The translations under genes were made by a program, and so were the position numbers. A model generated the notes under the pieces. It was not told the origin of the DNA. It saw only the letters and a program-made list of their open reading frames with translations, and searched no databases. Shown here piece by piece: positions 52,427-64,000 of a DNA stretch of 64,000 nt. Source of the DNA: Chromobacterium aquaticum (GTDB lineage Bacteria > Pseudomonadota > Gammaproteobacteria > Burkholderiales > Chromobacteriaceae); the NCBI RefSeq assembly GCF_021129195.1, contig NZ_JAJOHW010000035.1:1-64000 (forward strand), written 5' to 3'. Every line of letters starts with the position of its first letter. The first letter of the stretch is position 1.

Positions 52427-53699
52427 AGAACGATGCCTGGTCATGGCGCCCGCTCGGCGAGTTGTTCGAGATTGGTGCGGGCAAGACCATGTCGGCCGCC
52501 GCGCGCGCCGGTGTGGCTAAAACTCCGTTTCTCCGGACCTCAAACGTGCTATGGGATGAAATCGATTTGACAACGGTCGATGAGATGACGATCCCTGAGC
52601 ATGAGCTACCGGACAAGCTGGTGCGCCCCGGCGACTTGTTGGTCTGCGAGGGAGGAGAAATCGGCCGGGCCGCCATCTGGAACGGTGAGATGACTGTCAT
52701 GTCGTTTCAGAATCATCTTCATCGGCTGCGACCACTCGTCGACGATGTCGAGCCACGCTTCTACGTCTATTTCTTGCAATCGGCGTTCACGCAGCTGGGC
52801 CTCTTCGCAGGGGCTGGCAACAAAACGACTATTCCCAATCTGTCACGCAATCGCCTTGCGGCACTTGAGGTGCCTCATCCGCCACAGACCGAACAGAAGG
52901 CCATTGCCACCGCGCTTGCCCGTGTACGCTCCGCCATGCAGACACACGACCGAAGTATGGCCGCGGCACAGGAGCTAAAACGGTCCGCCATGCTCGAACT
53001 GTTCACGCAGGGACTGCTTGGCGAGCCACAGAAGGAGACCGAAATCGGGCTAATTCCCGAGGGCTGGGAATCGGTAGAGCTTGGCAAGGTATGCACGCTT
53101 AGTACAGGAACAACGCCAGCTACGAAACATAAACATTATTACGACGGCAATATCCCATTTATCAAGACAGCTGACGTTGTTAATAACAGAATTACCTCAG
53201 CTAACACGTTTATATCGCAACAAGCTATTGATGACTACAGCTTAAAATTATTTCCCCCGGGAACGGTGTTGATGGCGATGTACGGCCAAGGAAAGACACG
53301 CGGACAGGTGTCCTTACTCGAAATTGCCGCAGCCACAACTCAGAATGCGGCGGCAATCCAGCCATCAAATGAAATGGATTCAGCATATTTGTGGCACTAC
53401 TTGTTGAGTTGCTATGAGCGGTTGCGAGGTATGGGATCACTCGGACACGTGTCACATCTGAATCTTGGATATCTTCGAGACCTTCTGATCGTAAAACCCC
53501 CATTGGAAGAACAAAGGGATATTGCAAGATTCCTCGACACCATCGATCGCAAGATCGACCTGCATAAACAGAAGCGAGATGTGATGGGAGAACTATTCAT
53601 GGCACTGCTGCAAAGGCTCATGACGGGTGAAATCAACAGCGAAGAGCTAGACCTGTCGGCGCTAGAGAGCGTAGGTGCCACGATCGAGGAATCCCAAGT

Positions 53700-53703
<4 letters not shown>
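52423..53703 (+). CDS. hsdS: Type I restriction specificity subunit HsdS
   Basis: 426 residues in the usual plan: target recognition domain 1 ([16 protein letters not shown] ... [16 protein letters not shown]), a conserved central helix ([21 protein letters not shown]), domain 2 ([19 protein letters not shown] ... [18 protein letters not shown]) and a C-terminal helix. The two domains read the two halves of a split DNA site. The DNA for domain 2 (about 53100-53500) is clearly more AT-rich than the rest of the operon, a sign of domain exchange. Overlaps of four bases at both ends. Confidence 0.93.
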
Positions 53704-56638
<2,935 letters not shown>

Positions 56639-56642
<4 letters not shown>

Positions 56643-56995
56643 CAACAGCTGCTACGGAGTTGCCCGTGAGGCAATCAAGAAGGTCCAAACTGGCACACAG
56701 GTCTTCCCTCTATCCGGTACAAGATCTTAAGCGACGAGTAATGGCTTGGGCAGTAAAGCTACGGGTGAACCCAAAAGTGATACGAGTCCAGGAAATGCGA
56801 CGCAAATGGGGTTCTTGCTCTTCAATTGGAACAATTACCCTAGCAGCAGACCTTGTCGAGCAGGACGAACGCTTCCAAGACTATGTAGTTGTACATGAGC
56901 TCCTTCACCTTAGGTTCGTGACCCATGGACGATTGTTTAAGGCCCTGATGAGCGCACATGTGCCAGGGTGGCAGCAATGGGATATGAAGAGATGA
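56639..56995 (+). CDS. YgjP/DUF45-type zinc metallopeptidase (short)
   Basis: 118 residues. The motif [20 protein letters not shown] and the zinc site [20 protein letters not shown] (HExxH with later His) are the C-terminal half of YgjP-like M48-related proteins, which are usually longer. Such genes are often found beside hsdR. Overlap of four bases with hsdR shows co-translation. Role in restriction is unknown. Confidence 0.82.
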
Positions 56996-57063
56996 ACCAA
57001 AACAGGTAGCAGCGGCCGTAACTCTGCTGCTTACCGAGAAATAGACATATCAGGCAAAATATA

Positions 57064-57549
57064 ATGAAACCGGTGCATGCTCCTGAAACACCCGCAACAA
57101 AATTTCTCCGACAAAATGGCACGACCTATACCAGTCACTTCTACGAGTATGAAGCACATGGGGGCACAAAGGTATCCTCCAGAGAGCTCAATGTGGAGGA
57201 GCATTGCGTCGTAAAAACACTAATTATGGAGAATGAGTCTGCAAAGCCATTGATTGTACTTATGCATGGTGATTGCAAAGTATCAACAAAGGATTTGGCT
57301 CGCCAAATCGGTTGCAAGAAGATTGATCCGTGCAAACCTGAGGTAGCCAATCGGCATACAGGATTCCTCGTAGGTGGAACCAGCCCATTTGGCACAAAAA
57401 AGAAAATGCCTGTTTACGTTGAAAAAACCATCCTCGACTTACCACTAATTTATATTAACGGTGGCCGTCGTGGTTACCTAGTCGCCCTAGAGCCACAAGA
57501 ATTAGTTCGTTTGCTTGATCCGCATATTGTAGAAGTAGCTATTACGTAG
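57064..57549 (+). CDS. YbaK/EbsC-type aminoacyl-tRNA deacylase carried by the island
   Basis: 161 residues, full length for Cys-tRNA(Pro)/Cys-tRNA(Cys) deacylases: TSHFYEYEAHGGTKVSSREL, VEEHCVVKTLIM, the catalytic-Lys region and CKVSTKDLARQIGCKKID, TGFLVGGTSPFGTKKKMPV and INGGRRGYLVALEP. It hydrolyses mischarged tRNA. It is homologous to, but clearly different in sequence from, the broken chromosomal copy at 38629. The island thus brings a substitute for the gene it appears to disrupt. Confidence 0.92.
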   Translation: MKPVHAPETPATKFLRQNGTTYTSHFYEYEAHGGTKVSSRELNVEEHCVVKTLIMENESAKPLIVLMHGDCKVSTKDLARQIGCKKIDPCKPEVANRHTGFLVGGTSPFGTKKKMPVYVEKTILDLPLIYINGGRRGYLVALEPQELVRLLDPHIVEVAIT

Positions 57550-57644
57550 GCAAACCATCCCAGGTTGGACTGGACAAAGCAGGCGCTAGTGGTGACTGAC
57601 TTCAGTATCACTTTCATGATTGGGGAAAATTTTTGGATGGCAGA

Positions 57645-58121
57645 TTAAGATACCGCTAATACGGCCATCCAACCTGCACGATTTGCGTATGCATCAAATA
57701 GCGCATGATGCCAAGGCCTTCCCGCTGAGTGATATTTAGCGATGGCCTTTTCAAAGAGGGGTGAAACTGTTAATTCACGCAAATCATACCAATTATCAAG
57801 ATTTTCAGGCCATTCACCATCTAAAACATCAGCCAATAAATCTCTATCATGAATTGAGTCTGCAGCAACTGTTGCCGCTTCCGGTAATGACGAGAACCAT
57901 TCCAGGATTCTTCCTCTTAAATCAGACCTTCTTATTTGGCTACCATTTATAAGCCCAAGGCTCGGCAATACTGCAGCCTGAACAAAATAGTTACATTTCG
58001 CACGGTCAAAGTCTTTTACTTCAAGATAAAGCTCATATTGACCATCTTCGCTCACCATGCCAATGCTGATAAGTTCACAATCAATAAAATCGGTAAACTC
58101 TGTATCTAAAAAAACTAGCAT
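57645..58121 (-). CDS. DEDDh-type 3'-5' exoribonuclease
   Basis: 158 residues, RNase T-like fold: MLVFLDTEFTDF (DxE), VAADSIHDRDLL (middle Asp) and WHHALFDAYAN (HxxxxD). Short exoribonucleases of this pattern (Rv2179c-like) act on RNA 3' ends. It lies 31 bases downstream of the AbiEi-type gene in the same direction, in the place where an AbiEii toxin would normally be. Whether the two work together is not known. Confidence 0.78.
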   Translation of the reverse strand: MLVFLDTEFTDFIDCELISIGMVSEDGQYELYLEVKDFDRAKCNYFVQAAVLPSLGLINGSQIRRSDLRGRILEWFSSLPEAATVAADSIHDRDLLADVLDGEWPENLDNWYDLRELTVSPLFEKAIAKYHSAGRPWHHALFDAYANRAGWMAVLAVS

Positions 58122-58152
58122 GTATCTGCCCTACTTTGAATGACCATTTCAG

Positions 58153-58884
58153 CTAAGGCTTAAGCGTAAGTCGCTCCCCGTCACGGGTTCTGTTCGACCA
58201 ACGCTTTCCAGAGCCAAGCCGATCAACATGCTTCTGGAGGTCCTGCCCCCAGGGGTATCCACTCCATAAGCCAAGATCCCGAACAAGCCTTACTACCTTA
58301 ACTCGTTTGCAATGGGACAAAAATTGATCTAACACTGTTGGGCGTATATTGCGCAGAGTTACCACTATATTTCGAGCTTCTTCCAATGTTTGTCCTTTGC
58401 CGATGTCACTCGCCAGCTCAAGTAACGCTCTCTCCGGAACAGATACCAGCACATACGGGCTACCGTTAGGTAAAGACTTTAGTCCCTGCATAGGCAGAAA
58501 ACTGTTATCAAACAGTTGGGTGGTCTGATAGGAAAACAGCATGTGCTTAGAGACCCAGGAGGGGAAGTCATACGGGCTGCAGCCCCATAACACCACGCGC
58601 TGCCGAAATGCGATGTTATGTCGAACACCATACCAGTCGAGTGCAGTTTTTCCACCGACGTGCAAACATGGGATGCGATTAGCCAAGAAAGCGATGATGC
58701 CATCTCGGCTGGGATGATCCCCTACAAGCAAGTAGGCACCACGTGAGAGTCGCTGCAACCAGCCTGCCTTAACCATGTAAGATGCTTGTACCGAGCCAAT
58801 ACCTAAATCACGCAGCATGTCATTATCGAGAGGCTGGCCTCGTGGCACGGCTTGCATCAAGTGTTGAACGGCTTTATTTGCCAT
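58153..58884 (-). CDS. AbiEi-type antitoxin / transcriptional regulator
   Basis: 243 residues. N-terminal winged helix (LDNDMLRDLGIGSVQASYMV, then WLQRLSRGAYLLVGDHPS) and AbiEi core (IPCLHVGGKTALDWYGVRHN; RQRVVLWGCSPYDFPSW). In AbiE systems this protein represses the operon and a nucleotidyltransferase, AbiEii, is the toxin made from the next gene. No AbiEii frame follows; an exoribonuclease does. It may be a solitary regulator, or paired with a different toxin. Confidence 0.75.
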   Translation of the reverse strand: MANKAVQHLMQAVPRGQPLDNDMLRDLGIGSVQASYMVKAGWLQRLSRGAYLLVGDHPSRDGIIAFLANRIPCLHVGGKTALDWYGVRHNIAFRQRVVLWGCSPYDFPSWVSKHMLFSYQTTQLFDNSFLPMQGLKSLPNGSPYVLVSVPERALLELASDIGKGQTLEEARNIVVTLRNIRPTVLDQFLSHCKRVKVVRLVRDLGLWSGYPWGQDLQKHVDRLGSGKRWSNRTRDGERLTLKP

Positions 58885-58957
58885 ACTGACTCGTGCTGTC
58901 GTAAATCATCCCAGTTACCATTGATATCTTTACAAACTATGGCGACTATTTAATGCA

Positions 58958-59425
58958 TCATTTGAGACAAGGTTGTCTTAGTCGAACAGGGATGTCAGGA
59001 ACAGGCTCATAGGTCCATTCCGTAGTCCACTCAGTGTGATCTGCAGGTGGTGGTTGCCATGGTAGGCAAGGACGCGTTACACCATCTTCCCCCAGATAGC
59101 TGAACCAAATTACACCACCTGCACGGTAGCTTTTGAGGGCGCATATTGGTGCTAGCCTACTAGGTACCTCACCTTCGCCAAGCTCTAGCCGGTATACCCG
59201 ATAGCCTTGGTCACTCACTTGGGCCATAACTTCGAGCAGATACTCGGCCGAGGGCACCAAAAAATTGCTCAACAAAGCACGTTCTTCTTTCTGGGGCTGG
59301 GAACGACCGATCAAAAAACAGGGCGATTCAGCGGAAATTCCTAGGCAGCGCCACGGTAAATAGGGATGAACCATCAGTCGCCGTGTAGGTAAGGCTTCAG
59401 CCCAGCTGGGCTCCGTTAGCAGCAT
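58958..59425 (-). CDS. Hypothetical protein
   Basis: 155 residues, no family recognised. It is Pro/Trp-rich in its C-terminal third (CLPWQPPPADHTEWTTEWTY) and has no signal peptide or membrane segment. ATG at 59425 follows AAGGGA; TTG at 59428 is an alternative. It precedes the AbiEi gene by 73 bases on the same strand and may share its transcript. Confidence 0.55.
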   Translation of the reverse strand: MLLTEPSWAEALPTRRLMVHPYLPWRCLGISAESPCFLIGRSQPQKEERALLSNFLVPSAEYLLEVMAQVSDQGYRVYRLELGEGEVPSRLAPICALKSYRAGGVIWFSYLGEDGVTRPCLPWQPPPADHTEWTTEWTYEPVPDIPVRLRQPCLK

Positions 59426-59621
59426 CAATGATTCCCTTCAAGTTGATAGTGGCACCCCTTATGCGTGCGGATGGCGTTTCGCCAACAACTCGGGACTTAG
59501 TTCGGCGCTTAGTTCAGTAGCTAAAAGCAACTCGTCTGCCGTAGTCGACAGGCTCTACCGCCCAACCATGCTTCCTGCGCAAGACTACCCCTCATAAGCC
59601 ATTGGACGAATAGCCTCTATA

Positions 59622-59658
59622 AGTGACAATTTTGCCCTAACAGCACAGTTTTGTCACT
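59622..59658. promoter_or_regulatory. Inverted repeat, candidate operator upstream of the XRE gene
   Basis: AGTGACAA (59622-59629) and TTGTCACT (59651-59658) form a perfect 8-base inverted repeat with a 21-base spacer, 60 bases before the XRE regulator start. The 290-base gap it lies in divides genes on opposite strands and shows no other gene. Likely binding site of the XRE protein. Confidence 0.5.
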
Positions 59659-59718
59659 CATAGGGCGTCGCCTGATAGTGGCCATCTTCATAGCATCTTT
59701 TCCATTTAGGGGCTGAAG

Positions 59719-59955
59719 ATGAACCATGACCTTCAGGTGCTATTTGGCAGAAGGCTTGCGGAACTACGTAAGCAAAAGGGCTGGTCGCAAGAACAGCTCG
59801 CGCTAGAAAGCGGTATCGCGCGAAGCTACTTAGGTGGCGTCGAACGGGGTCAACGAAACATTGCCCTACTCAACATTTGCAAGCTCGCAAAGACGCTGGG
59901 GGTGCCTGTAGGTGAGCTGTTTACTTATATCAATAAAAGCTTACCTCCCATGTGA
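59719..59955 (+). CDS. Small XRE-family transcriptional regulator
   Basis: 78-residue single-domain Cro/CI-type HTH: FGRRLAELRKQKGWSQEQLA then SGIARSYLGGVERGQRNIAL and LGVPVGELF. Such proteins control restriction or mobile-element genes. It is divergent from the unknown gene at 58958 and converges with the recombinase operon. Start at 59719 keeps the family N-terminus. Confidence 0.88.
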   Translation: MNHDLQVLFGRRLAELRKQKGWSQEQLALESGIARSYLGGVERGQRNIALLNICKLAKTLGVPVGELFTYINKSLPPM

Positions 59956-60002
59956 ATAAGGGTCGAGCGTGCACTACATGAGATCCCAACCAATTCCCAA
60001 AC

Positions 60003-60461
60003 TCATTTACTCTTATGGGGCCCTTTTCCATGGATAGAAACGACATTTGACTTAGGCAACAGTGCTTTTAGGTCAGCGTTTTCCTGTATTAGCTCAAGTA
60101 TCTTCATATCTGCCTCGACCAGCAGAGTGAGAGCTTGATCAAGCTCATCCTGTAATACTTCGATACTTTCTTTCAAAGAGCGATTACGACGACGTTGAGC
60201 CAATATTTTCTGTCGCGGAGAAAGTGGAGGATCAAATTTATTCTCTTCAATCCATAGTTGAATCTCGGCAATGAGACTAGGGAACCGCGCTTTTCTAAGC
60301 GCGGAGGGCACACACCCAGCCTCCTTGGCCACATTGTTCTGTGAAACAAGAGTCCCTTTTGGCAACAATTCAGGCTTTCCTTGCTTCAGGCGTTCAAAAG
60401 CTTCACGGAATGCTTTCTCTGCACGCCCCATTTGAAGAGCATCAGTTGATTTCAATAACAT
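60003..60461 (-). CDS. GinD/TnpC-like small HTH and coiled-coil protein
   Basis: 152 residues. An HTH-like part (TLVSQNNVAKEAGCVPSALR) is followed by a basic region (RQKILAQRRRNRSLK) and a coiled coil (VLQDELDQALTLLVEADMKI). It overlaps the end of the large recombinase by 20 bases. A small protein of this type follows the recombinase genes in GInt elements (ginD) and in Tn554 (tnpC). In GInts all four genes are reported as essential for integration and excision. Choice of GInt over Tn554 is from the two large upstream recombinases. Confidence 0.65.
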   Translation of the reverse strand: MLLKSTDALQMGRAEKAFREAFERLKQGKPELLPKGTLVSQNNVAKEAGCVPSALRKARFPSLIAEIQLWIEENKFDPPLSPRQKILAQRRRNRSLKESIEVLQDELDQALTLLVEADMKILELIQENADLKALLPKSNVVSIHGKGPHKSK

Positions 60462-62507
60462 TCAGAACATTCTCCACTGCGCATAACTGTGCTTCCAGAG
60501 ATGCCCTACGAGGAGAACCCTCCTGGGCACCAACCAAACGAGAACGGATGACTTGTCGCAAAAGATTTATTTCATTGATTTTATCTCGATCATAAAGCAC
60601 GTCAGGACATGCGGGGCTACCATCTCCGCCGCTACAATGCACTACGTTATCGATTCCACCGTACGGACATGGGCCTTTCTTAGTGCATCCTCCAAGAAGC
60701 GTCTCCCTCCACGAAATCTTACCCAACTTAGCTAGTTCAGAAAGCTTTTGATTCTCTTTAGGATTTACGAGTCTCAGAATCTCAGCTTTGCGTTTATCAC
60801 CATGTGGACTAACATAACGCTCGGAGAAAAGACGCGAAATCTCCTTGCCTAGCATCTCATACATAGTTCGTATGTACATGATACGTGCTTTATCATTAAG
60901 ATTTACTCGTGAATACCCCTGCCCATAATAAAGAGACATTGCCCGTGTCGAATGCTTCAACTGGTATTGAAGGGAGGCATCTGACACTAACCCAGATGCC
61001 TGCATATTCACGGCACCAGTCCGGCGCAATTGGTGCCAGGCGAGAGGCCAAATATGACCAACGGCAAACTTCTCTGCATTCAATGTAGGATTTATTAAGC
61101 GTGCAATTTGAAAATCTTCTTGTGTTATTCGCAACTCTTCCACATTAAACAAGACAGGATAACCTTCACTGTATACCTGTAAATAAGTAAGTGGACTTGG
61201 TCTAACAGTGAGTGGTTGATGCATCTCATCCGCTCCAGTGGTCCCCCAAGGCTCATATGGGCGGAGAATAAGATAAGGATTGAAAACATCTTCATCAGTA
61301 GTAGGAACGTCAGGATTTGCCTCGGCACAAATTATGCGAAGCTTAGCAACACATGCCATTGCATCAATTGCAACCTTGGCTGACGGAGAGGTAACCCATC
61401 TAGCATCATCATCCACAATTGTTTTATTCGTTTTCCCACGCAACATGTAAAATGAGCCTAACCGTTCATCATTTTCTATGATTAAACAATTCGATCGCAA
61501 AGCCCATCCTTCACTTATTCTCATCAATGAGAAATTAAGCAAATATGCCATTCCGACATAGCCAACCATAGAAAAATATGTTGACATAGATTTAACAGAG
61601 AATTTGTTTTTATCAAATTCCTCACCTGGCATTACTAACCACTTACGCAACAAATCATCGATACCGAATCTTTTTGCTATTGAAATAAAGCGCCCGTGGT
61701 ATTTTTTCCCAGTAATCGAACTAGCCCCTTTCCCACTTGACCAAAAAGGATTATTTTCGGCTCCTTGTCCAACTTTACAAGCTTCAGCAAGCGATCCGTA
61801 ATTTTTAGCATAGGCATCAAGGCAGTAATGGTAGCAAGACTCAATTCTTTCTCGATGCAAATGAAAGTCATCAAGAAAGTCACGCAACCTATTTACTTGA
61901 TATAACCAGATACGTGGAGGAACATAGGGAGTCTGACGAGATTCATGCTCAGGTAGAGCTGCTTCTATTCTCCGCAATGTTTCGAAGTCTAATAATGTAA
62001 ATCCAAGCATATCTCGCTGCCCACACAACCCATGAAGTAGTGCTAAGGCGTCCTGCATGACCCCGCTAGACATATTCCCAATAAATTCGTCGACGACAGC
62101 AGGAAATCTGACCAAGTCAGAAACATGTATTCCATGACTTGAGGCCAACCGGAACAATGGTCGGATTGTGTAGAATCTTTGCCTTAATGTTATAGGATTG
62201 TGCACAGCCGCTGGACCATAAAGCCACCACGCAACAATTTGCTTCAAAATTTCAACATTTTCTTGCGAAATAAATTCCTTTTTTATTCTTTTCAAGCCGT
62301 CGCCAAAATTGATAATTACGGCCTTTCCGGCCCACACACTAAAATCCCAAACCGAATCCCCGTAATAACTGACTGTTATATTTTTTCATTTATTACGATG
62401 GGAAAATCTGTCGAAGGAGGCCAGCACGCCGGACGATAATTTTGCGAACTAGGTCTAACAAGAGGCGAATCGATAGCCAGCCCAAAATTTTTCGTATCCA
62501 GTATCAC
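60442..62507 (-). CDS. Large tyrosine recombinase, GinC/TnpB-like, frameshifted near its start
   Basis: The main frame (62337-60442, 631 residues from GTG) has the full tyrosine recombinase set: Arg in SLMRISEGWALR, WHQLRRTGAVN (HxxR), LKHSTRAMSLYYGQG (His and Tyr), and a C-terminal Cys cluster GGCTKKGPCPYGG...VVHCSGG...ACPDVL that may bind zinc. This frame is open upstream to 62385 with no ATG. In another frame GTG at 62507 overlaps the previous stop (GTGA) and encodes 43 residues ending DFPIVINEKI-stop; a -1 shift at the run of six A (62386-62381) joins both parts smoothly (VINEK/ITVSYYGD). So either programmed frameshifting, a mutation or a sequence error. Confidence 0.8.
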
Positions 62508-64000
62508 AATCTCACTTCCACAAGTTGAATAAAACCTTCCCAATATGGGTGATAACTTTCTTCCTCGATGCGAGCAAGGGCTTCACGTACCCACAAACCT
62601 CGAACTTCGCTACTCTGCTCAAAATTCTTTAACTTCTCGGTAATCTTATCTATTACAGCCTTGGCTGGGTGGGGCATGGCTCTTTTAGCTGACGGCCTAT
62701 ACTGTGAAAGCTCTAATAGCTTTAAATGCCGATAACTTGCCAGCGACCAAACATGATCTTCAGAATCAATATCACGCTGATGGATACAAAAAAAACAGCC
62801 TGCCGGGCTAATACAATCAGAGAATACGGCTTCAGATGGAATACTTTCCATGGCCATAGGAACAGGCTTGACACAGGCCCCAACACCAGGAGCGGCAATT
62901 GCAGGGTCAGTATGACTATGATATCGACCAATTTCTGCCATGGTTACCTGAAGGCTAGGCTGCTCGTATTGCCGGATCAGGGTTTCCTCTGTATGTGCAT
63001 GCATTTCAGCTGTAAGTGCAGTATCTTTGGATCTCCGTAGAAGCCAATTAATCCGAGTCTTACGTAGAGTGGTAGGAGGGACAAAATTGATGCCTATTTT
63101 ACGGGCACGGCTTCGCACTAATGAAAATGCGGGCGGAAAATTAGCTCTTCCAGCTGTTAAGAACGGAAACAGCAACCCCTCGTTATCGGCTGGAAAAATA
63201 GCTGATCGCCACTTGAGATAACTTTCAAAATGCTCCCGATATTCACTAAAAATTTCGAAAGCCACTTCCCCGTGCCGACGGCCCTTGTAAACGCGGAAAA
63301 CTTGATAACCATCAAGATGACTTTGATATCTAAATTTACTTAGCCTGAGCGTGAACGCCTGCTGTAGATTTATTCCAGTCTGGGCAATAAATATAAGCAT
63401 TTCAGACTCTAGTCGCAGGTTAATTAAAGGATGCCGAGTACGATAAGAAATTTCAGCTTCCCATTTAGCACGCTTTTGAAGAGCCACCATCCTTGTACTT
63501 GGCTTAGCGGTTTCTCTTAGTGTTTTTACAGTTTCTTCTGGCCTTAATTTCAGCCACTCCTCCAATTTCTGCCCCGATCGAAATTTTATGACAACCGGCA
63601 TTTTTCCGTAGATCGCTTCAACACTTAGAGCATCTTTTATATCTAATAGTGCATGGCCAAATTTGAATGTTTTCTCGAGATTTTGCTTATCAGCCAACGA
63701 GCATAATGAATTTCTATTTTGCTTTCGACGTCGAATACGAGTTTTACTCAAAAGACTATACGTCAACTGCAAAGATTCTTTTATAACTTTCGCAACCGCC
63801 ACCGCAGATTGATAAGCATGAATTTCTGCTATACTTCCAATTTTGCTTTGCAAAATTAGCTCATCAGTCCAGCCAATAAACAATTGCTCGACTGAAAATA
63901 AATTTAACGACTCATTAACCTCGTCAACCCAAGTAAAAAATTCTCGAATACGCCTAATGGCAGTTCCTGCTGTACCTCGGCTTCCCCCTGCGGTTAATCG
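62504..64000 (-). CDS. Tyrosine recombinase-like protein, GinB-like (5' end outside window)
   Basis: At least 499 residues; the frame stays open through the window edge at 64000, so the first visible codon is not the start. Integrase-like C-terminal half: IFIAQTGINLQQAFTLRLSK, VPPTTLRKTRINWLLRR, HAHTEETLIRQYEQ with His and the likely Tyr. The usual first Arg (TGLR) is Asn here and the HxxR His is Thr, so catalysis may depend on the partner recombinase. A Cys cluster follows (CISPAGCFFCIHQ). Its stop overlaps the start of the next recombinase (GTGA). Confidence 0.72.
   Translation of the reverse strand, partial: RLTAGGSRGTAGTAIRRIREFFTWVDEVNESLNLFSVEQLFIGWTDELILQSKIGSIAEIHAYQSAVAVAKVIKESLQLTYSLLSKTRIRRRKQNRNSLCSLADKQNLEKTFKFGHALLDIKDALSVEAIYGKMPVVIKFRSGQKLEEWLKLRPEETVKTLRETAKPSTRMVALQKRAKWEAEISYRTRHPLINLRLESEMLIFIAQTGINLQQAFTLRLSKFRYQSHLDGYQVFRVYKGRRHGEVAFEIFSEYREHFESYLKWRSAIFPADNEGLLFPFLTAGRANFPPAFSLVRSRARKIGINFVPPTTLRKTRINWLLRRSKDTALTAEMHAHTEETLIRQYEQPSLQVTMAEIGRYHSHTDPAIAAPGVGACVKPVPMAMESIPSEAVFSDCISPAGCFFCIHQRDIDSEDHVWSLASYRHLKLLELSQYRPSAKRAMPHPAKAVIDKITEKLKNFEQSSEVRGLWVREALARIEEESYHPYWEGFIQLVEVRL

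Noticed and set aside
60003-64000. Calling the recombinases a RIT (recombinase in trio) element
   Set aside because: RIT proteins are about 300-420 residues and three in a row; here the two visible genes exceed 499 and 631 residues and end with a small HTH/coiled-coil gene.

Overview
The window looks like a chromosome segment of a betaproteobacterium of the Neisseriales, most likely Chromobacterium or a close relative. This rests on GC-rich coding sequence, the thrB / DUF2782 / LOG / polA and metX-metW neighbourhoods, minor type IV pilin genes, and a short palindromic repeat of a kind I associate with that group. The genus is inference. About 38.8 kb of ordinary chromosome is followed by about 25 kb of horizontally acquired DNA with different base composition.

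Core part (1-38.8 kb). A phenylacetate catabolism locus (paaH end, paaI, paaK, paaABCDE, the TetR regulator paaR, two enoyl-CoA hydratases, paaJ thiolase) fills the first 10 kb. Its PaaB is an internal tandem duplication. A MarR-controlled tripartite efflux operon (marR, TolC-type lipoprotein, emrA, emrB), arsC and a Bcr/CflA transporter follow. Next is an exopolysaccharide export locus on the minus strand (yjbE-like peptide, YjbH-PAP2 fusion, Wza-like SLBB protein, Wzz-like co-polymerase). Then come thrB, a DUF2782 gene, a LOG gene and polA; a minor pilin operon in which pilX carries an in-frame stop; mliC-ampG; metX-metW; a YhcC-type radical SAM gene; and msrPQ.

Island (about 38.77 kb to beyond 64 kb). 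The left edge truncates a chromosomal ybaK gene after about 48 codons. The right edge of the window shows recombinase genes laid out like the ginBCD part of a GInt element: a large tyrosine recombinase running off the window, a second one with a frameshift near its start, and a small HTH/coiled-coil protein. The cargo reads from left to right: (1) an unusual RiPP-type cluster with a 68-residue precursor, a signal-peptidase fold that has lost its catalytic pair, a glycosyltransferase, a cupin, an unknown partner protein and an MNIO (DUF692) enzyme, the last four joined by ATGA overlaps; (2) an AT-rich group of small genes (NlpC/P60-like, HNH, zinc knuckle); (3) a ubiquitin-like conflict operon with a metallo-beta-lactamase-fold protein, an E2-E1-JAB triple fusion, a second MBL protein and a four-helix membrane protein; (4) a divergent type I restriction-modification operon whose HsdM carries an N-terminal XRE-type HTH; (5) a full-length but divergent ybaK; (6) a DEDDh exoribonuclease, an AbiEi-type antitoxin without its toxin, an unknown gene and an XRE regulator.

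The best candidates for an undescribed system are the MNIO/glycosyltransferase/pseudo-signal-peptidase cluster (39.2-43.7 kb) and the E2-E1-JAB operon (45.5-50.5 kb).
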